DNA of 5,104 nucleotides from Actinomycetota bacterium (GTDB lineage Bacteria > Actinomycetota > Acidimicrobiia > Acidimicrobiales > GCA-2861595): assembly GCA_016781225.1 (NCBI GenBank), contig JADDQT010000172.1:1-5104 (forward strand), in the 5' to 3' direction. Numbering within the stretch: the first letter of the stretch is position 1; the number at the start of each line of letters is the position of its first letter. The notes beneath the pieces are model-generated. The model was not told where the DNA came from. It searched no databases and was given only the letters and a program-made list of their open reading frames with translations. This document shows positions 1-5,104 of this stretch, piece by piece. Both the position numbers and the translations under genes were made by a program.

Positions 1-44
1 ACCATGGCCCCGGCGACGGTGATCGAGGGCAGCGGGGCCTTCAA
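1..44 (-). CDS. Possible 5' end of a further operon gene (partial)
   Basis: A minus-strand frame opens with TTG at 44-42, overlapping the TGA stop of the flavoprotein gene as TTGA, and stays open to the window edge. It reads MKAPLPSITVAGAMV, and nearly all third positions are G or C, as in the neighbouring genes. The 4-base stop/start overlap would fit translational coupling within the same operon. There is no clear Shine-Dalgarno sequence and only 15 codons are visible. The product cannot be named and the frame could be chance. Confidence 0.2.
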   Translation of the reverse strand, partial: MKAPLPSITVAGAM

Positions 45-1570
45 CGCTGGTCGGCGAGCAGGGCCCGGGCCGCCTGTCGTCCGGGAGTGCCGGCAATGCC
101 GCCTGACGGGTTGGTGCCAGCGCCTGAGACGTAGAGGCCGGCGATCGGCGTGCGCCAGCCGCCCAGTCGCTTGGTGGGTCGGAACGGCCCGAGCTGGTCG
201 AGGGCGATGTCGAGGTACATGGGATGGCCGCCGGGCCAGCGCTCCACCCGCTCCATGTCGTCGGGAGTCCAGCTGGCGAGTCCACGGATCGACGCTCGAA
301 AGCCCGGGGCCCGGGCCTCCACGGTATCCAGACAGCGCTCCACGAACTCCTCTCGTCGGGCGGCCCAGCCGCCGTCGATGCGCGACGGCGCCGCCGGGCA
401 TGCGACGTAGATGGTGTGATGGCCGGGTGGGGCCAGGGTGGCGTCGATGGCCGACGGGGAAAAGGCGTACAGAGGGAGTGGATCGGGTAGTCGGCCGGCC
501 TCGGCCTGGACCCAAGCCGATGTCAGGTCGTCGAGGCGGTCCACGTAGCTCTGTAGGCCGTTCCAGTCGCCATCCCGGCCGTTCGCATAGGGAGGCAGGC
601 GGTCGGTGGCCACGTGCACCACGGCCTGCACGACGTTCGACCGTCGCGCTGCCGCCAGGTCCGCACCGGCGTCACCGCCCAGCGGGGGCTGGAGCAGATG
701 GAGCAACGCGGTCTTTGGATCCATCGCCGTGATCACGCTGCCGGCTGGGATGCGCTCGCCTCCCTCGAGGGCGACGGCCTGGACCCGACCGCCAGAGGTC
801 TCGATGCGGGTCACGGCAGAGGAGCAGCGCAGCTCTCCGCCCAAGGAACCGAGACGGGCGACCAGGGCGTCTGTGAGGTTCTGGGCGCCGCCCCGGCCGT
901 GCCACTGCCCGAACAGGTGGTAGGCGGCCTGCCAAAAGGCGAACAGCGCCCCGCCGGGAACGGCGGGACCGACGCCGGCGTGGGCGGCGAAGGCGCCTAC
1001 CGGCCCCCGAGTCAGGTCCGACGGGAGCCACCGATGGAGAAGCGAGTCGTAGGGGCTCATGACGTCGCGGGCTGTGGTCAGCGGATGGCGGCGCAGCGCC
1101 CGCAAGGCGTTGGCCGCCTGGACGGGCAGGACCTTGACGGAGCTGTCACCGCGCACAGCAGGCAGGATGGTGCGAACGATCGGCACCGCCTTGTCCATGA
1201 ACCGCCGGTAGGCGGCCGCCTCCGCTGACGACTCCTCGGCGATGGACTCGACCGTGGCGTCGATGGAGCGAAAGAAGCGCACCCGCCGGCCGTCGGCGTG
1301 CACGGCGATGGAGAAGGGATCCATCTCGATGTAGTCGAGGCCGGCCCCGGCCAGGTCGAGCTCGGCCGGGATGTCGGTCATGTTGATGATGTTGTGGGCC
1401 GCAGAGTGCAGGTCGAAGCGGTAGCCGGGAACCGTCTCCTCGGTGCGCGACCCGCCCCCGGGGCGGTCCAGCTGCTCGACGACCACCACATCGCGTCCGG
1501 CCTGAGCCAGGTAGCAGGCGGCGACGAGGCCGTTGTGACCCGCCCCCACGACGACATCGACACCGCTCAA
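41..1570 (-). CDS. FAD-dependent oxidoreductase, PYROXD2/phytoene desaturase (CrtI)-like
   Basis: The 509-residue product is a flavin amine-oxidase/CrtI-type enzyme, probably cytosolic. The N-terminus has the dinucleotide-binding fold: GAGHNG at residues 9-14, a run of valines ending in Glu32 (the usual ribose-binding acid), then RPGGGSRTEE. The C-terminus has the second FAD-contact motif, GLYVSGAGTNPSGGIAGTPG, as in CrtI and PYROXD2 proteins. The length matches the family (about 500-550), and I see no signal peptide or membrane segment. The start is TTG at 1570: an in-frame stop lies at 1592-1594, no ATG or GTG lies between, and GTG at codon 8 would cut the first beta strand. No strong Shine-Dalgarno is present. 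It follows the regulator's stop by 10 bases, so it is probably co-transcribed and coupled. The substrate cannot be read from sequence. No carotenoid synthesis gene is adjacent, so a true phytoene desaturase is unlikely. Confidence 0.9.
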   Translation of the reverse strand: MSGVDVVVGAGHNGLVAACYLAQAGRDVVVVEQLDRPGGGSRTEETVPGYRFDLHSAAHNIINMTDIPAELDLAGAGLDYIEMDPFSIAVHADGRRVRFFRSIDATVESIAEESSAEAAAYRRFMDKAVPIVRTILPAVRGDSSVKVLPVQAANALRALRRHPLTTARDVMSPYDSLLHRWLPSDLTRGPVGAFAAHAGVGPAVPGGALFAFWQAAYHLFGQWHGRGGAQNLTDALVARLGSLGGELRCSSAVTRIETSGGRVQAVALEGGERIPAGSVITAMDPKTALLHLLQPPLGGDAGADLAAARRSNVVQAVVHVATDRLPPYANGRDGDWNGLQSYVDRLDDLTSAWVQAEAGRLPDPLPLYAFSPSAIDATLAPPGHHTIYVACPAAPSRIDGGWAARREEFVERCLDTVEARAPGFRASIRGLASWTPDDMERVERWPGGHPMYLDIALDQLGPFRPTKRLGGWRTPIAGLYVSGAGTNPSGGIAGTPGRQAARALLADQR

Positions 1571-1580
1571 CAGGGCCGGG

Positions 1581-1853
1581 TCACGTGAGGCTCATGAACA
1601 GCCGCTCGACCTCGGCCGGGTCGTAGCCCTCGGCTCGGGCGGCTTCCTCGTCCTCCAGGCAGTACTGCAGCTGACTGACCAGAAGAGACACGCCGACGCG
1701 GTCGAGGGCCTTGCCGGCCGCGGCGATCTGATGGATCACCTCACGGCAGGATCGACCCTCTTCGATCATGGCGACGATTCCCCCCAGCTGGCCCTGGATG
1801 CGGTGCAGGCGCCGGCGGGCGGCGGCGACGACGTGCTCGGGCGCCTCGCTCAT
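1581..1853 (-). CDS. CsoR/DUF156-family metal- or thiol-sensing transcriptional repressor
   Basis: This 90-residue all-helical regulator has the family hallmarks: RRRLHRIQGQLGGIVAMIEEG (residues 13-33, with the DNA-contacting RIxGQ segment), Cys36 in RSCREV, the helix KALDRVGVSLLVSQLQYC ending at Cys65, and Glu81. In Cu(I)-sensing CsoR of Mycobacterium tuberculosis the ligands are Cys36, His61 and Cys65. Counting from this start, both cysteines fall at the same numbers, but residue 61 is Gln. CstR persulfide sensors keep the two cysteines and lack the histidine, so a thiol/persulfide role is plausible and classical copper sensing less so (inference). The ATG at 1853 overlaps the stop of the DUF302 gene as ATGA, indicating coupling. 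A CsoR-type inverted repeat at 2484-2497 suggests autoregulation. The frame stays open far upstream, but that extension is a shadow of DUF302 and the leader. Confidence 0.93.
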   Translation of the reverse strand: MSEAPEHVVAAARRRLHRIQGQLGGIVAMIEEGRSCREVIHQIAAAGKALDRVGVSLLVSQLQYCLEDEEAARAEGYDPAEVERLFMSLT

Positions 1854-2239
1854 CCCGACAGCTCGGCCAGGGCGGCATCGATGCGCTGACCGGCCTCCTC
1901 GGCCACGGGCTGGAGGGCGGCGTTGCCGGGGACATCGGCGATCACCCTCGGGTCGAGAGCCTGCACCATCGAGCGCTGCCCGTCGGCGCGCACGACGACG
2001 TTGCAGGGCAGCAGCAGGCCCACCTCGCGCTCGATCTCCAGGGCCCGGTGAGCGAGCTGAGGGTTGCAGGCGCCGAGGATGACGTAGGGCTCCATGTCCT
2101 CGCCCAGCTTCTCCTTGAGAGTGGCCTGCACGTCGATCTCGGTGAGGGTGCCGAACCCCTGGGCCTTGAAGGCCTCCTTCACCCTCGGCACGGCCTCGTC
2201 GTAGGGGACCTCGAGAGTGATGGTCTTGGCGTAGGTCAT
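1850..2239 (-). CDS. DUF302 domain protein
   Basis: A single DUF302 domain fills this 129-residue protein. Visible family features are the opening strand MTYAKTITLEVPYDEAVPRV, the KEAFKAQGFGTLTEIDVQ segment (21-38), YVILGACNP (52-60) and GLLLPCNVVV (74-83). Cys58 and Cys79 are its only cysteines. It has no signal peptide or membrane helix, so it is probably cytosolic. The biochemical function of DUF302 is not established. The domain is often found next to CsoR-family regulators and sulfur or metal-stress genes, as here. ATG at 2239 is preceded by AGGAGG seven bases away, the strongest ribosome-binding site in the window. The stop overlaps the regulator's ATG by four bases, so the two are almost certainly one transcript. 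The likely role, inferred from context, is in the response sensed by the regulator. Confidence 0.93.
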   Translation of the reverse strand: MTYAKTITLEVPYDEAVPRVKEAFKAQGFGTLTEIDVQATLKEKLGEDMEPYVILGACNPQLAHRALEIEREVGLLLPCNVVVRADGQRSMVQALDPRVIADVPGNAALQPVAEEAGQRIDAALAELSG

Positions 2240-2246
2240 GCTCAGT

Positions 2247-2252
2247 CCTCCT
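2247..2252 (-). promoter_or_regulatory. Shine-Dalgarno site of the DUF302 gene
   Basis: On the minus strand this reads AGGAGG, with seven bases (ACTGAGC) before the ATG at 2239. It fixes the DUF302 start. Confidence 0.85.
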
Positions 2253-2275
2253 GGGTGGTCGAAAGCCGGCGGCCG

Positions 2276-2410
2276 TCAGGCGCTCATGCCGCCGAGGACG
2301 TTCCACGTCGAGGTCTGGCTCCGGGCAGGTGACTCGTAGCCGACGGTGGCGGCTGAGCCGAGGAGCTCGTCCGTCGACCCGACGGCCAGCTCGGAGAGGC
2401 CGGGACAGAT
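2276..2410 (-). CDS. Unrecognised 44-codon frame, candidate first gene of the operon (non-canonical AUC start)
   Basis: Reading from ATC at 2410 to TGA at 2276 gives 44 residues: ICPGLSELAVGSTDELLGSA, then ATVGYESPARSQTSTWNVLG, then GMSA. Two things suggest real coding. First, most third positions are G or C, unlike the other frame I compared over the same bases. Second, AAGGAG stands eight bases before the ATC, the correct spacing for a start. No ATG, GTG or TTG exists in this frame until the ATG three codons before the stop, and a TGA lies in frame at about 2478. Start explanations are an AUC start (rare), a base-call error for ATG, or a decayed gene. The peptide is Ser/Thr/Gly-rich and soluble-looking, with one Cys at position 2. 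I do not recognise it. It ends 36 bases before DUF302 and begins 73 bases past the operator, as a first operon gene or leader peptide would. Confidence 0.42.
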   Translation of the reverse strand: MCPGLSELAVGSTDELLGSAATVGYESPARSQTSTWNVLGGMSA

Positions 2411-2418
2411 AGGTGGAA

Positions 2419-2424
2419 CTCCTT
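2419..2424 (-). promoter_or_regulatory. AAGGAG, candidate ribosome-binding site of the 44-codon frame
   Basis: The minus strand reads AAGGAG followed by eight bases and then the ATC codon at 2410. There is no other start codon in any frame at suitable spacing except a CTG two bases further on, which opens a frame with poor codon bias. The site is also half of a small CTCC-TT-GGAG inverted repeat (2419-2428), which could partly hide it in RNA. Confidence 0.42.
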
Positions 2425-2483
2425 GGAGAAAATCTCTGCGACCTTTCCCGATGCGGACGCCGTAATCTTGCTCGATTCACCTT

Positions 2484-2497
2484 TACCCCAGGGGGTA
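2484..2497. promoter_or_regulatory. CsoR-family operator (inverted repeat TACCCC-AG-GGGGTA)
   Basis: This is a perfect 6+6 inverted repeat with a two-base centre, TACCCC AG GGGGTA. G/C tracts flanked by TA are the recognised operator form of the CsoR/RcnR/CstR family, and a gene for such a regulator lies in the adjacent operon. The site is in the divergent region, 94 bases before the DUF2892 start on the plus strand and 73 bases before the candidate AUC start on the minus strand. One protein bound here could control both directions. The match is by motif form only. Binding is inferred. Confidence 0.65.
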
Positions 2498-2501
2498 TAG
2501 T
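2496..2501 (+). promoter_or_regulatory. Possible -10 element (TATAGT) toward the DUF2892 gene
   Basis: TATAGT matches the -10 consensus TATAAT at five of six positions and overlaps the right end of the operator repeat, so bound repressor would block it. The best -35 partner, TCGATT at 2472-2477 with an 18-base spacer, is weak. TGTAAT at 2502-2507 is an alternative -10. No convincing promoter could be assigned on the minus strand. Confidence 0.3.
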
Positions 2502-2591
2502 TGTAATCGTCGTTTGGCTGTGCAGGTTTTGCGATGTCTGGACGCGCCGTTCACGGATAGCGGGTGCAGCGTTGACGCGAGAGGGGTCAGC

Positions 2592-2798
2592 ATGAAAGAG
2601 AACGTGGGCGGGGCAGAACGAGTCCTTCGGGCCATCAGCGGGCCTGCCCTCCTTGTCGTTGGTTACGGCCCGCTCGGCGGGCGCCATGGCCGTCTTCGCG
2701 GCCTCTTCGCCATGGTCTGGGGTGCGCTGGTTACCGAGACGGCCATCACCAAGACGTGCTCGGTGAACGGGCTGCTTGGACGTGATACGTCCGAGTAG
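2592..2798 (+). CDS. DUF2892/YgaP-type small membrane protein
   Basis: The 68-residue product starts MKENVGGAERVLRAISGPAL, close to the family opening MKxNVGxxDRxxR. Two hydrophobic stretches follow: about residues 15-27 (ISGPALLVVGYGP) and 37-50 (LRGLFAMVWGALVT). The end TKTCSVNGLLGRDT corresponds to the family's C-terminal CPxYxLLGxxT signature with its conserved Cys. The domain is known as the membrane part of the YgaP rhodanese and as stand-alone proteins, often near sulfur-transfer genes. It probably sits in the cytoplasmic membrane as a helical hairpin. ATG 2592 is preferred over an upstream GTG at 2514 because it matches the family N-terminus and has GAGAGGGG just upstream. It diverges from the DUF302/regulator operon across the operator, so it likely belongs to the same regulon. 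The helices are unusually polar (GRHGRLRG between them). Confidence 0.87.
   Translation: MKENVGGAERVLRAISGPALLVVGYGPLGGRHGRLRGLFAMVWGALVTETAITKTCSVNGLLGRDTSE
2778..2792. repeat. Short hairpin GGACGT-GAT-ACGTCC at the end of the DUF2892 gene
   Basis: A six-base-pair perfect stem with a three-base loop covers the last coding residues of the DUF2892 gene. There is no U-run on either strand, so it is not a standard intrinsic terminator. It may be a 3'-end hairpin or a chance palindrome. Confidence 0.3.
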
Positions 2799-3134
2799 AA
2801 ACGACATGCATCACAGCCCGTGCACTGAGGCCGCACCGACGGTCGACTCCAGCGGACCGGCCCGCGCCCCATATGGCCCCAAAGACGCGGAGCACCGCCC
2901 CAGAACGATGCTCCCTGCCGGTTCGGGGGAGCACGCTGAGGCGAGATAACCGGCGATGTGAGCGGCTTGGCCGCACGAGTTCGCTCACTGGCGGCGCGCG
3001 GACGGAACCCCGCGTGTTACCTCGCGCCGCACTCGTGTCCGAAGTCGGGCCATCTTTATCCGCACCCTCACCTCCCGACCGCTTCGCGGGCCGGGCCTCG
3101 CACAAGTCCCAATGGCCGGGCAAGCTAGACGCAC
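2799..3134. other. Intergenic region without a recognisable gene
   Basis: About 335 bases between the DUF2892 gene and the ATPase start. A plus-strand frame is open through it from 2873, but its first 550 bases encode an Arg/Pro/Ser-rich product with no family resemblance; only its later part is real, belonging to the ATPase. No tRNA and no clear -35/-10 pair was found. The only structure noticed is the set of GGAGCA/TGCTCC repeats at 2889-2933. Confidence 0.6.
2889..2933. repeat. Three-element inverted repeat able to form alternative hairpins
   Basis: GGAGCA (2889-2894) and GGGAGCA (2927-2933) both complement the central TGCTCCC (2909-2915), so either outer copy can pair with the middle but not both at once. 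The stems are 6 and 7 base pairs with loops of 14 and 11. No U-tract follows. Such stems can arise by chance in G/C-rich DNA. Confidence 0.3.
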
Positions 3135-3805
3135 ATGAAACGACTTCCGCTGGCGGTCGCGGGGGCGGGGGTCATGGCGGGGGCCCTGGCGCAGCTTGTT
3201 TCGCCCCTCGGCTTGTCCGGCTGGCCTGCTCGGCTTTTTCTCACAGCGGGGGTCTTGGCCGGTCTCGTCGATCAGGCATGGGAGCGAGTGATCCTCCCAA
3301 GACGAGAGGAGGCCAAGCGCCTTCGAAACCTTCTGGCGTTGTGGCCTGTGCCCCTGGTCCACGAGGTGTCGCCCTACGACGTCGGGGTCTTTCGCTCCAG
3401 CATCGCCCAGGAGGAGGCGGGCACTGGGGGGCCCCCTACGTCGAACGCCGCGTCGATGCCGACCTTCATGTCGCCCTTCAGCAAGGCGAGTTCATTGTTC
3501 TCGCCGGGCCCTCCAAGTCGGGGAAATCCCGGACGGCATTCGAGGCTCTACGCAAGACCCTGCCTGACGCTTCATTGCTGGTGCCGGTTCCCCCTTCCCA
3601 GGCGGCGGCACCCGCCCTCTTCCCGAGCTGGCCGCGGAGCCGGCCCTGCGGGAGCTTTCCGGCAGACGCGTGGTGGTGTGGCTCGATGACGCCGGGGCGC
3701 ATCTGCGCAGCGGGCATCTCGCCACCACCGTGCTGCGCCGTCTGCGGGAGGCCTATCCGGGCGTCGCCGTCTTAGCCACGTTGAGATACCGGGAGCTGGA
3801 GCAAC

Positions 3806-4582
3806 TTGAGAGCGGAAACCGAGGTGGCTCGAGACGTACGCGAGTTGCTCGATACGGCGACGCGGATCGACCTTGAGCGGGATCTGAAGGGGGATGAGCT
3901 GATCACCGCACGGGAGCGCTATCCAGGTCTGGGCGAACAATCCGCCCTCGCCGAGTACCTGACAGCCACCAACCTCTTGCTCGAGCGATATCGCCGAAGT
4001 CGTGAGGTCCATCCCGGTGGTGCGGCCGTCGTGCGCGCTGCCGTCGACTGGGAGCGATGCGGCGTGACTCGCCGGATTGCATCCGAGGACTTGCTCTTCC
4101 TCGCTAGTCGTAAGCTCACCGCGCTCAGGGCGAACCTGGCGTTTACTGACCGGTCGTTCGAGGAAGCGATCGCCTGGGCCTGCGAGCCAGTGGTCTCCAC
4201 CGCAGCGCTTCTCACCGTAACTGAGCACGGCTATGACGCCTTTGACTACGTCGTCGACTGGGTCTCAGACAACGAGGATCCCGTTGACGACGCTACCTGG
4301 GCCCGCGTGGCCGCTGAACTATCTGAGATTGAGGGTTTGGGCATCGGACTCGCCGCCTACAAAGCTGGCCGCTACGACCTCGCCAGACAGGCTTGGGAGG
4401 CGGCTGCCAGACATGAGCCTACGGCGGCGGTCACCCTCGGAGTGCTGCGGGCAGAGCAGGGCGACGCCGCCGGGGCCGCCGCCGCCTTACAGCTGGCCAT
4501 CGACTCGGGCCACGCCGACGCGTCCCCCATGGCGGCGGTCAACCTCAAAGTGCTGCGGAAGGAGCAGGGCCATAGCTCTTGA
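3806..4582 (+). CDS. C-terminal open fragment of the split ATPase (helical region plus TPR-like repeats)
   Basis: This is the longest uninterrupted piece of the gene, about 258 codons from TTG 3806 (GTG 3824 is an alternative), and a gene finder would probably call it alone. It begins just after the expected end of the nucleotide-binding core (RAETEVARDVRELLDTATRI) and includes HPGGAAVVRAAVDWERCGVT, FEEAIAWACEPVVSTAALLT and GYDAFDYVVDWV, which recur in actinobacterial ATPases of this kind (recalled from family knowledge). From GLAAYKAGRYDLARQAWEAA the repeats begin. Third-position G/C bias holds throughout. There is no ribosome-binding site at the TTG, so the fragment is more likely a part of the larger gene than an independent one. 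Without Walker A and B it could not hydrolyse nucleotide. Confidence 0.5.
   Translation: MRAETEVARDVRELLDTATRIDLERDLKGDELITARERYPGLGEQSALAEYLTATNLLLERYRRSREVHPGGAAVVRAAVDWERCGVTRRIASEDLLFLASRKLTALRANLAFTDRSFEEAIAWACEPVVSTAALLTVTEHGYDAFDYVVDWVSDNEDPVDDATWARVAAELSEIEGLGIGLAAYKAGRYDLARQAWEAAARHEPTAAVTLGVLRAEQGDAAGAAAALQLAIDSGHADASPMAAVNLKVLRKEQGHSS
4424..4570 (+). repeat. Direct repeat encoding two 36-residue TPR/EQGD units, second one truncated
   Basis: The 39 bases at 4424-4462 recur at 4532-4570 with 33 identities and an exact 108-base (36-codon) offset. They encode AAVTLGVLRAEQG and AAVNLKVLRKEQG. The full unit continues with DAAGAAAALQLAIDSGHADASPM; the second unit ends after EQGHSS at the stop. 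In related proteins such units occur in longer, nearly identical arrays, so this is a short or shortened array. The high DNA identity suggests copying within the gene. Confidence 0.85.
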
Positions 4583-5104
4583 CCCCCGGCCGATGCGCTC
4601 CCTCCGGACGCACTATGAGTGGCTGAGGGAGGTTGGTCGAGGTCGTTAGCCACAAGCGGGAGCACTTTCGATCTCGTCAGGAGTACGGACAGCTCAAGCG
4701 CTGACATCACGTAAAAGCAGTCCCCTCGGGGAGTTCACCGCCGCCCTGGGCGACGCCAGGTTCATAACCGGCGAAGTGGCGTGCGTCGACCGCCCCATAG
4801 CGGCTACGCCAAGGGCCGTCGGCGGGTAGCCCCGAGGTGCGGTAATTGGCGGTTCGACCAACAACGAGGAAGGGCAACGGCCGCCGACGGCGCGGAGCTA
4901 TCGCCGGCACCGGCGCACGGGCCGAGGTCCTGCCGCTTGACCGCTGCGTCCAGGGGACACTCACGCGTCCACCACGATGACCGCCTACTCCATCAGATTC
5001 TCATCTTCCGGAGAAGGCAGAGTCATCTTCCAGAAGGGCCACGGCGGGAAGGGGCTGGGAGCCGGTTCTTGTCAAACCGATTGGTTGCAGGGCCGAGTGT
5101 TGAC
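4583..5104. other. Right-hand region with no recognised gene
   Basis: No family was recognised on either strand. A minus-strand 85-codon frame (4707-4964, GTG start) is Arg/Pro/Gly-rich without motifs. A plus-strand stretch at about 4722-4815 has good third-position bias and reads LGEFTAALGDARFITGEVAC before a stop, but no start codon was found in frame upstream. It may be a gene remnant. No tRNA, transposase or terminal repeats were seen. Confidence 0.5.
4977..5104 (+). CDS. Possible 5' end of a gene running off the window (unrecognised)
   Basis: ATG at 4977 opens a frame of 42 codons with no stop before the edge. It begins MTAYSIRFSSSGEGRVIFQK. Third-position bias is only moderate, and there is no Shine-Dalgarno sequence close to the ATG (a CCAGGGG lies too far upstream). 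The product is unknown and the frame may be chance. Confidence 0.17.
   Translation, partial: MTAYSIRFSSSGEGRVIFQKGHGGKGLGAGSCQTDWLQGRVL

Larger units (their letters stand above)
3135..4582 (+). pseudogene. Membrane-anchored P-loop (STAND/AAA-like) ATPase with C-terminal repeats, split by three frameshifts
   Basis: Joining four collinear segments restores a protein of about 480 residues. Segment 1 (3135 to about 3431) starts MKRLPLAVAG and has two membrane stretches (about 5-26, 30-47), a basic linker, and SPYDVGVFRSSIAQEE. Segment 2 (about 3431-3621) carries PYVERRVDADLHVALQQGEF and the Walker A motif GPSKSGKS (3506-3529). Segment 3 (about 3622-3804) carries the Walker B strand RRVVVWLDDA (3664-3693) and VAVLATLRYRELEQL. 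Segment 4 (about 3806-4582) holds the helical arm and 36-residue EQGD repeats. The first two changes look like one-base losses, in GGGGGGCCCCC (3426-3436) and the CCC at 3622-3624; the third looks like one added base near CTTGAG (3804-3809). ATG 3135 has a stop six bases upstream and a weak ribosome-binding site. This is a recent pseudogene or sequencing error. The family looks like a signalling NTPase; its partner is unknown. Confidence 0.8.

Noticed and set aside
4..732. Plus-strand 242-codon open frame opposite the flavoprotein gene
   Set aside because: Arg/Pro/Gly-rich translation without motifs; it is the antisense shadow of a well-supported FAD enzyme.
614..1588. Further plus-strand frames (614-1228, 1298-1588) opposite the flavoprotein
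   Set aside because: No family resemblance, and they oppose the N-terminal FAD-binding region; shadows of high-G+C coding DNA.
1854..2807. N-terminal extension of the CsoR-family frame (408 codons in total)
   Set aside because: The extra residues are Arg/Pro-rich and overlap DUF302 and the control region; the family length is about 90 residues and the ATG at 1853 forms an ATGA overlap.
2873..3420. First half of the plus-strand frame 2873-3775
   Set aside because: Poor codon bias and low-complexity Ser/Gly/Arg sequence; only the part after about 3431 is real, as the Walker A segment of the ATPase.
3572..4228. Minus-strand 218-codon frame across the ATPase
   Set aside because: It opposes recognised ATPase motifs on the plus strand and has no motif of its own.
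4707..4964. Minus-strand 85-codon frame with a GTG start
   Set aside because: Composition is Arg/Pro/Gly-rich, there is no convincing ribosome-binding site and no recognised family; not enough to call a gene.
1..5104. Search by eye for CRISPR arrays, tRNA/rRNA genes, insertion sequences and attachment sites
   Set aside because: No regularly spaced repeats apart from the protein-coding 108-base repeat, no cloverleaf-like segment, no transposase and no terminal inverted repeats were found.

Overview
The window is high-G+C DNA whose real genes have strongly G/C-biased third codon positions. Family content suggests an actinomycete (Actinomycetota): an actinobacterial-style membrane P-loop ATPase ending in 36-residue EQGD-type repeats, a CsoR-family regulator, and a PYROXD2-like flavoprotein. 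The phylum is inferred from family resemblance only.

Left part (1-2410, minus strand). A compact operon reads right to left: a DUF302 protein (1850-2239), a CsoR/DUF156 regulator (1581-1853, overlapping DUF302 by 4 bases), and a 509-residue FAD oxidoreductase (41-1570, TTG start 10 bases after the regulator's stop). An unrecognised 44-codon frame (2276-2410) lies in front of DUF302. It has an AAGGAG ribosome-binding site but no ordinary start codon. A further gene may begin at position 44 and leave the window.

Middle (2411-2798). A divergent control region carries the perfect inverted repeat TACCCC-AG-GGGGTA (2484-2497), the form expected of a CsoR-family operator. To its right on the plus strand is a 68-residue DUF2892/YgaP-like membrane protein (2592-2798). 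The likely logic is one autoregulated unit with the regulator controlling both arms. The regulator keeps Cys36 and Cys65 but has Gln at the position of the Cu(I)-binding His61 of CsoR. With DUF302 and DUF2892 beside it, this fits a thiol/persulfide (CstR-like) or other non-copper sensor better than a classical copper sensor. That is inference.

Right part (2799-5104). After about 335 bases without a recognisable gene comes a membrane-anchored P-loop (STAND/AAA-like) ATPase with C-terminal repeats (3135-4582, plus). It is split over three reading-frame changes. All its parts are present in order, so it is either a recent pseudogene or an intact gene with base-calling errors. The last 520 bases hold no gene I recognise, apart from a weak open frame running off the right edge.
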